The notes under the pieces were generated by a model. That model had not been told where the DNA came from and ran no database searches. It saw nothing but the letters and a program-made list of their open reading frames with translations. From Bacteroidales bacterium (GTDB lineage: Bacteria; Bacteroidota; Bacteroidia; Bacteroidales; Muribaculaceae), in NCBI GenBank assembly GCA_004557385.1, contig SFEA01000056.1, positions 1 through 9,513 of the forward strand: a stretch of 9,513 bases of DNA, in the 5' to 3' direction. Positions 7,808-9,513 of this stretch are shown here, one piece after another; positions within the stretch are counted from its first letter, which is position 1, and every line of letters starts with the position of its first letter. Made by a program: the position numbers and the translations under genes.

Positions 7808-7852
7808 TTAAAGAAAAACGGACAAATAATTATGGCAAATTTTTTATCGATA

Positions 7853-7884
7853 TTTGGAAATTTAAAATGTTTTTAATACTTTTG
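7853..7884 (+). promoter_or_regulatory. Promoter of the plus-strand susC
   Basis: TTTG (7853-7856), a 20-bp spacer and TACTTTTG (7877-7884) match both Bacteroidales promoter boxes exactly. The predicted start of transcription is near 7891. The -33 box lies only 45 bp past the recombinase stop codon, so read-through from the recombinase gene may add to expression. Confidence 0.75.
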
Positions 7885-7890
7885 TTGTAA

Positions 7891-8040
7891 TGAATTGTGT
7901 GTTTGGCTACGGAATAATGGACGATTAACCTATTCATTGTGCATGGCATTGTGTTTTTTCATGACTGCCATGCGAAACATAGAAAAAAGAGATTTTCACT
8001 TAATACATAAATTTTAAATTAACCATCTAAAGAATCGCTT
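7891..8040 (+). promoter_or_regulatory. Structured 5' leader of the plus-strand susC
   Basis: The leader is about 150 nt and parallels the other susC leader. TGTTTGGC (7900-7907) can pair with GCGAAACA (7972-7979) with one mismatch, and GGACGATTA lies between at 7919-7927, 34 nt after the -7 box (35 nt in the other leader). A second hairpin, GCATGGCA/TGCCATGC (7941-7948 with 7966-7973), overlaps the right arm of the outer stem by two bases. ATTAAC (8017-8022 region) and CGCTT (8036-8040) precede the start codon. No RNA family is recognised. Confidence 0.5.
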
Positions 8041-8052
8041 ATGAAAAAAGCA
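8036..8052 (+). repeat. Start-site inverted repeat, right copy
   Basis: This is the partner of 6819-6835. The two copies enclose about 1.2 kb holding both susC promoters and the recombinase gene. A second inverted match of 14 bp, ACCGACGTTAATGG, lies further into each gene (6622-6635 and 8236-8249), in the codons for the common TDVNG motif. Confidence 0.8.
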
Positions 8053-9513
8053 ATTACAATGTTCGCAGCCGCTTGTTTGGCGATGGGCACACCGTATTCG
8101 CTCAGCAATGAGTGGAATGTGGGATTTGTGGCTCAAGCTCAATCAGGCACTGTCACCGGTGTCGTTACCGACTCCAATGGTGAGCCTTTGATAGGTGCTG
8201 TGGTCAGAGTTAAGGGTACAAAAGTCGGCGTCAACACCGACGTTAATGGCAAGTATGCAATCAAAGCAGCGCCAAATGCCACCCTTGAATTTTCTTATGT
8301 AGGATGCGAACCGGTGAGCATGAAAGCATCGGAAGCATCGAATGTAGTGCTGAAAAGCAAAACCACCCTCGACGACGTGGTGATTACCGCCGAGTTCGGT
8401 ATGAAGCGTGTGGCTCGTGCAGTGGGTTCTTCGGCACAGAATGTTAAGGCTTCGGATATTGCCGAATCGGGCCGTACCGACTTCATCAACGCCCTTCAGG
8501 GCCGTGTGTCGGGTATGACCGTTACTCAATCGTCGGGTGCCCCGGGTGCATCAACCAAGGTTACCCTGCGTGCCGTCACTTCAATTTCGGGCGACAACCA
8601 GCCGCTCTACGTTATCGACGGTATTCCAATGAACAACTCCACTTTCGACTCGGGTTCGGGCTTCGCCATTGCCGACGTTGTTTCGGTTCGCGACGGCGAC
8701 TTCTCGTCGCGTGGTAACGACATCAACTCCGAGGATATCGAGAGCATGACAGTGCTCAAGGGCGCTGCCGCTGCCGCTCTTTACGGTTCCGACGCTTCGA
8801 ACGGTGCCATCATCATCACCACCAAGAAGGGTCGCAAGGGCAAAGCGCGCATCAGCTACAGCAACCAGTTCTCGTGGTCGAAGGCTTACGGTTGGCCTGA
8901 GGTGCAAAACCGTTATGCCAACGGTGCTTACGGCACCACCAACTGGTACTACACCAACCACTACGGAGGTGCTTATCCAGCCGACGCCACCTATTACGAC
9001 AACGTGCAGGCTGTCATCCAAACCGGTTTTATGCAACGTCACAACGTGTCGGTTGAAGCCGGTAACGACGGCATGAGCATGCGTGCTTCGGCTTCGCTCA
9101 TCGAGCAGGAAGGTGTGGTTAAGACCACCGACCTCAGCCGTAAGAACTTCTCGGTTGCCGGCAAGGCAAAGATTGGCACTTGGGCTGACTTCGAAGGTAG
9201 CGTGCAATATGCTCACCAAACCAACCAAAAGGTGCTGCGCGGCACCAGCGGTCCGCTCTATCGCGCTTACATCTGGCCTAACCTCGACAACATGGCTAAC
9301 TACATGGACGAGGACGGCCGCCACATGCGCTATCCAGAATATTACACCGACGGCGACCTCCTGAACCCGTTGTTCGGTATGTATAAGAACAAAAACGAGG
9401 ACGCAACCGACCGTGTAATCACCACCATGACTCTCAATGTACGTCCGTTTAAGAACACATTCGTTCGCGGTAGCTTCGGTTGGGACTTCTCGTCTTCGAC
9501 CTACGTTAACGCT
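8041..9513 (+). CDS. SusC/RagA-family TonB-linked outer-membrane transporter (3' end outside window)
   Basis: The frame from the ATG at 8041 is open for 491 codons to the window edge. The full protein should be about 1000-1150 residues, so most of the barrel is missing. Domains: signal peptide 1-34 with probable cleavage after AQAQ; carboxypeptidase-D regulatory-like domain about 37-105 (GEPLIGAVV, TDVNGKY); TonB-box region DDVVITAEFGMKR from 111; plug, including PLYVIDGIP; SusC signature 233-264 (IESMTVLKGAAAAALYGSDA to TTKKG); then the first barrel strands. There is no STN domain. The N-terminus aligns without gaps to the divergent SusC (21 of 34 signal-peptide residues identical), but from the TonB box on it belongs to a different SusC type. 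A susD partner is expected just beyond the right edge. The ligand is unknown. Confidence 0.96.
   Translation, partial: MKKAITMFAAACLAMGTPYSLSNEWNVGFVAQAQSGTVTGVVTDSNGEPLIGAVVRVKGTKVGVNTDVNGKYAIKAAPNATLEFSYVGCEPVSMKASEASNVVLKSKTTLDDVVITAEFGMKRVARAVGSSAQNVKASDIAESGRTDFINALQGRVSGMTVTQSSGAPGASTKVTLRAVTSISGDNQPLYVIDGIPMNNSTFDSGSGFAIADVVSVRDGDFSSRGNDINSEDIESMTVLKGAAAAALYGSDASNGAIIITTKKGRKGKARISYSNQFSWSKAYGWPEVQNRYANGAYGTTNWYYTNHYGGAYPADATYYDNVQAVIQTGFMQRHNVSVEAGNDGMSMRASASLIEQEGVVKTTDLSRKNFSVAGKAKIGTWADFEGSVQYAHQTNQKVLRGTSGPLYRAYIWPNLDNMANYMDEDGRHMRYPEYYTDGDLLNPLFGMYKNKNEDATDRVITTMTLNVRPFKNTFVRGSFGWDFSSSTYVNA

Noticed and set aside
7917..7929. Near-palindrome TAATGGACGATTA as an operator
   Set aside because: Only five of six pairs match, and the counterpart in the other leader is much less symmetric; the conserved part is GGACGATTA alone.
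8143..9324. Minus-strand open frames opposite the plus-strand susC
   Set aside because: The plus strand encodes clear SusC domains throughout; these are shadow frames.

Overview
The window reads as chromosome of a Bacteroidales bacterium. Evidence: SusC/SusD-type outer-membrane genes, a lipoprotein with an acidic Cys-Asp-Asp start, promoter-like TAnnTTTG boxes instead of E. coli sigma70 boxes, and no obvious Shine-Dalgarno sequences. A gut lineage such as Muribaculaceae or Prevotellaceae is plausible, but the sequence alone does not fix the family.

Layout. Bases 1-1102 (minus) hold the first 367 codons of a GH3-family adenylate-forming enzyme that runs off the left edge. Bases 1103-1396 are intergenic and carry the terminator of the next operon, a second GC-rich hairpin, and a candidate promoter for the GH3 gene. 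Bases 1397-6830 (minus) are a two-gene operon: susC (TonB-dependent outer-membrane transporter) followed 13 bp later by susD (surface glycan-binding lipoprotein). Bases 6831-7201 are an AT-rich spacer with the susC leader and promoter. Bases 7202-7807 (plus) encode a 201-residue serine recombinase of the Hin/Mpi DNA-invertase type. Bases 7808-8040 carry the promoter and leader of a second, divergent susC, which starts at 8041 (plus) and runs off the right edge after 491 codons.

How it fits together. Two susC genes diverge from a roughly 1.2 kb central segment that holds an invertase gene. Their upstream regions are built alike: a TTG box, exactly 20 bp, a TAnnTTTG box, a TGTTT arm that begins near the predicted 5' end, GGACGATTA 34-35 nt after the -7 box, a matching AAACA arm, ATTAAC about 20 nt before the start, and CGCTT directly before ATG. 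Both proteins also start with the same unusual 34-residue signal peptide. Past the N-terminal accessory domain they differ, and their TonB-box regions belong to different SusC types (GYGQQKK versus TAEFGMKR). The shared 5' ends lie in inverted orientation on either side of the invertase gene, so the locus is a candidate for inversion or leader exchange. No classical long invertible-promoter repeat pair was found, so this remains a hypothesis.

No tRNA, rRNA, CRISPR array, insertion sequence, sigma/anti-sigma pair or glycoside hydrolase is visible.
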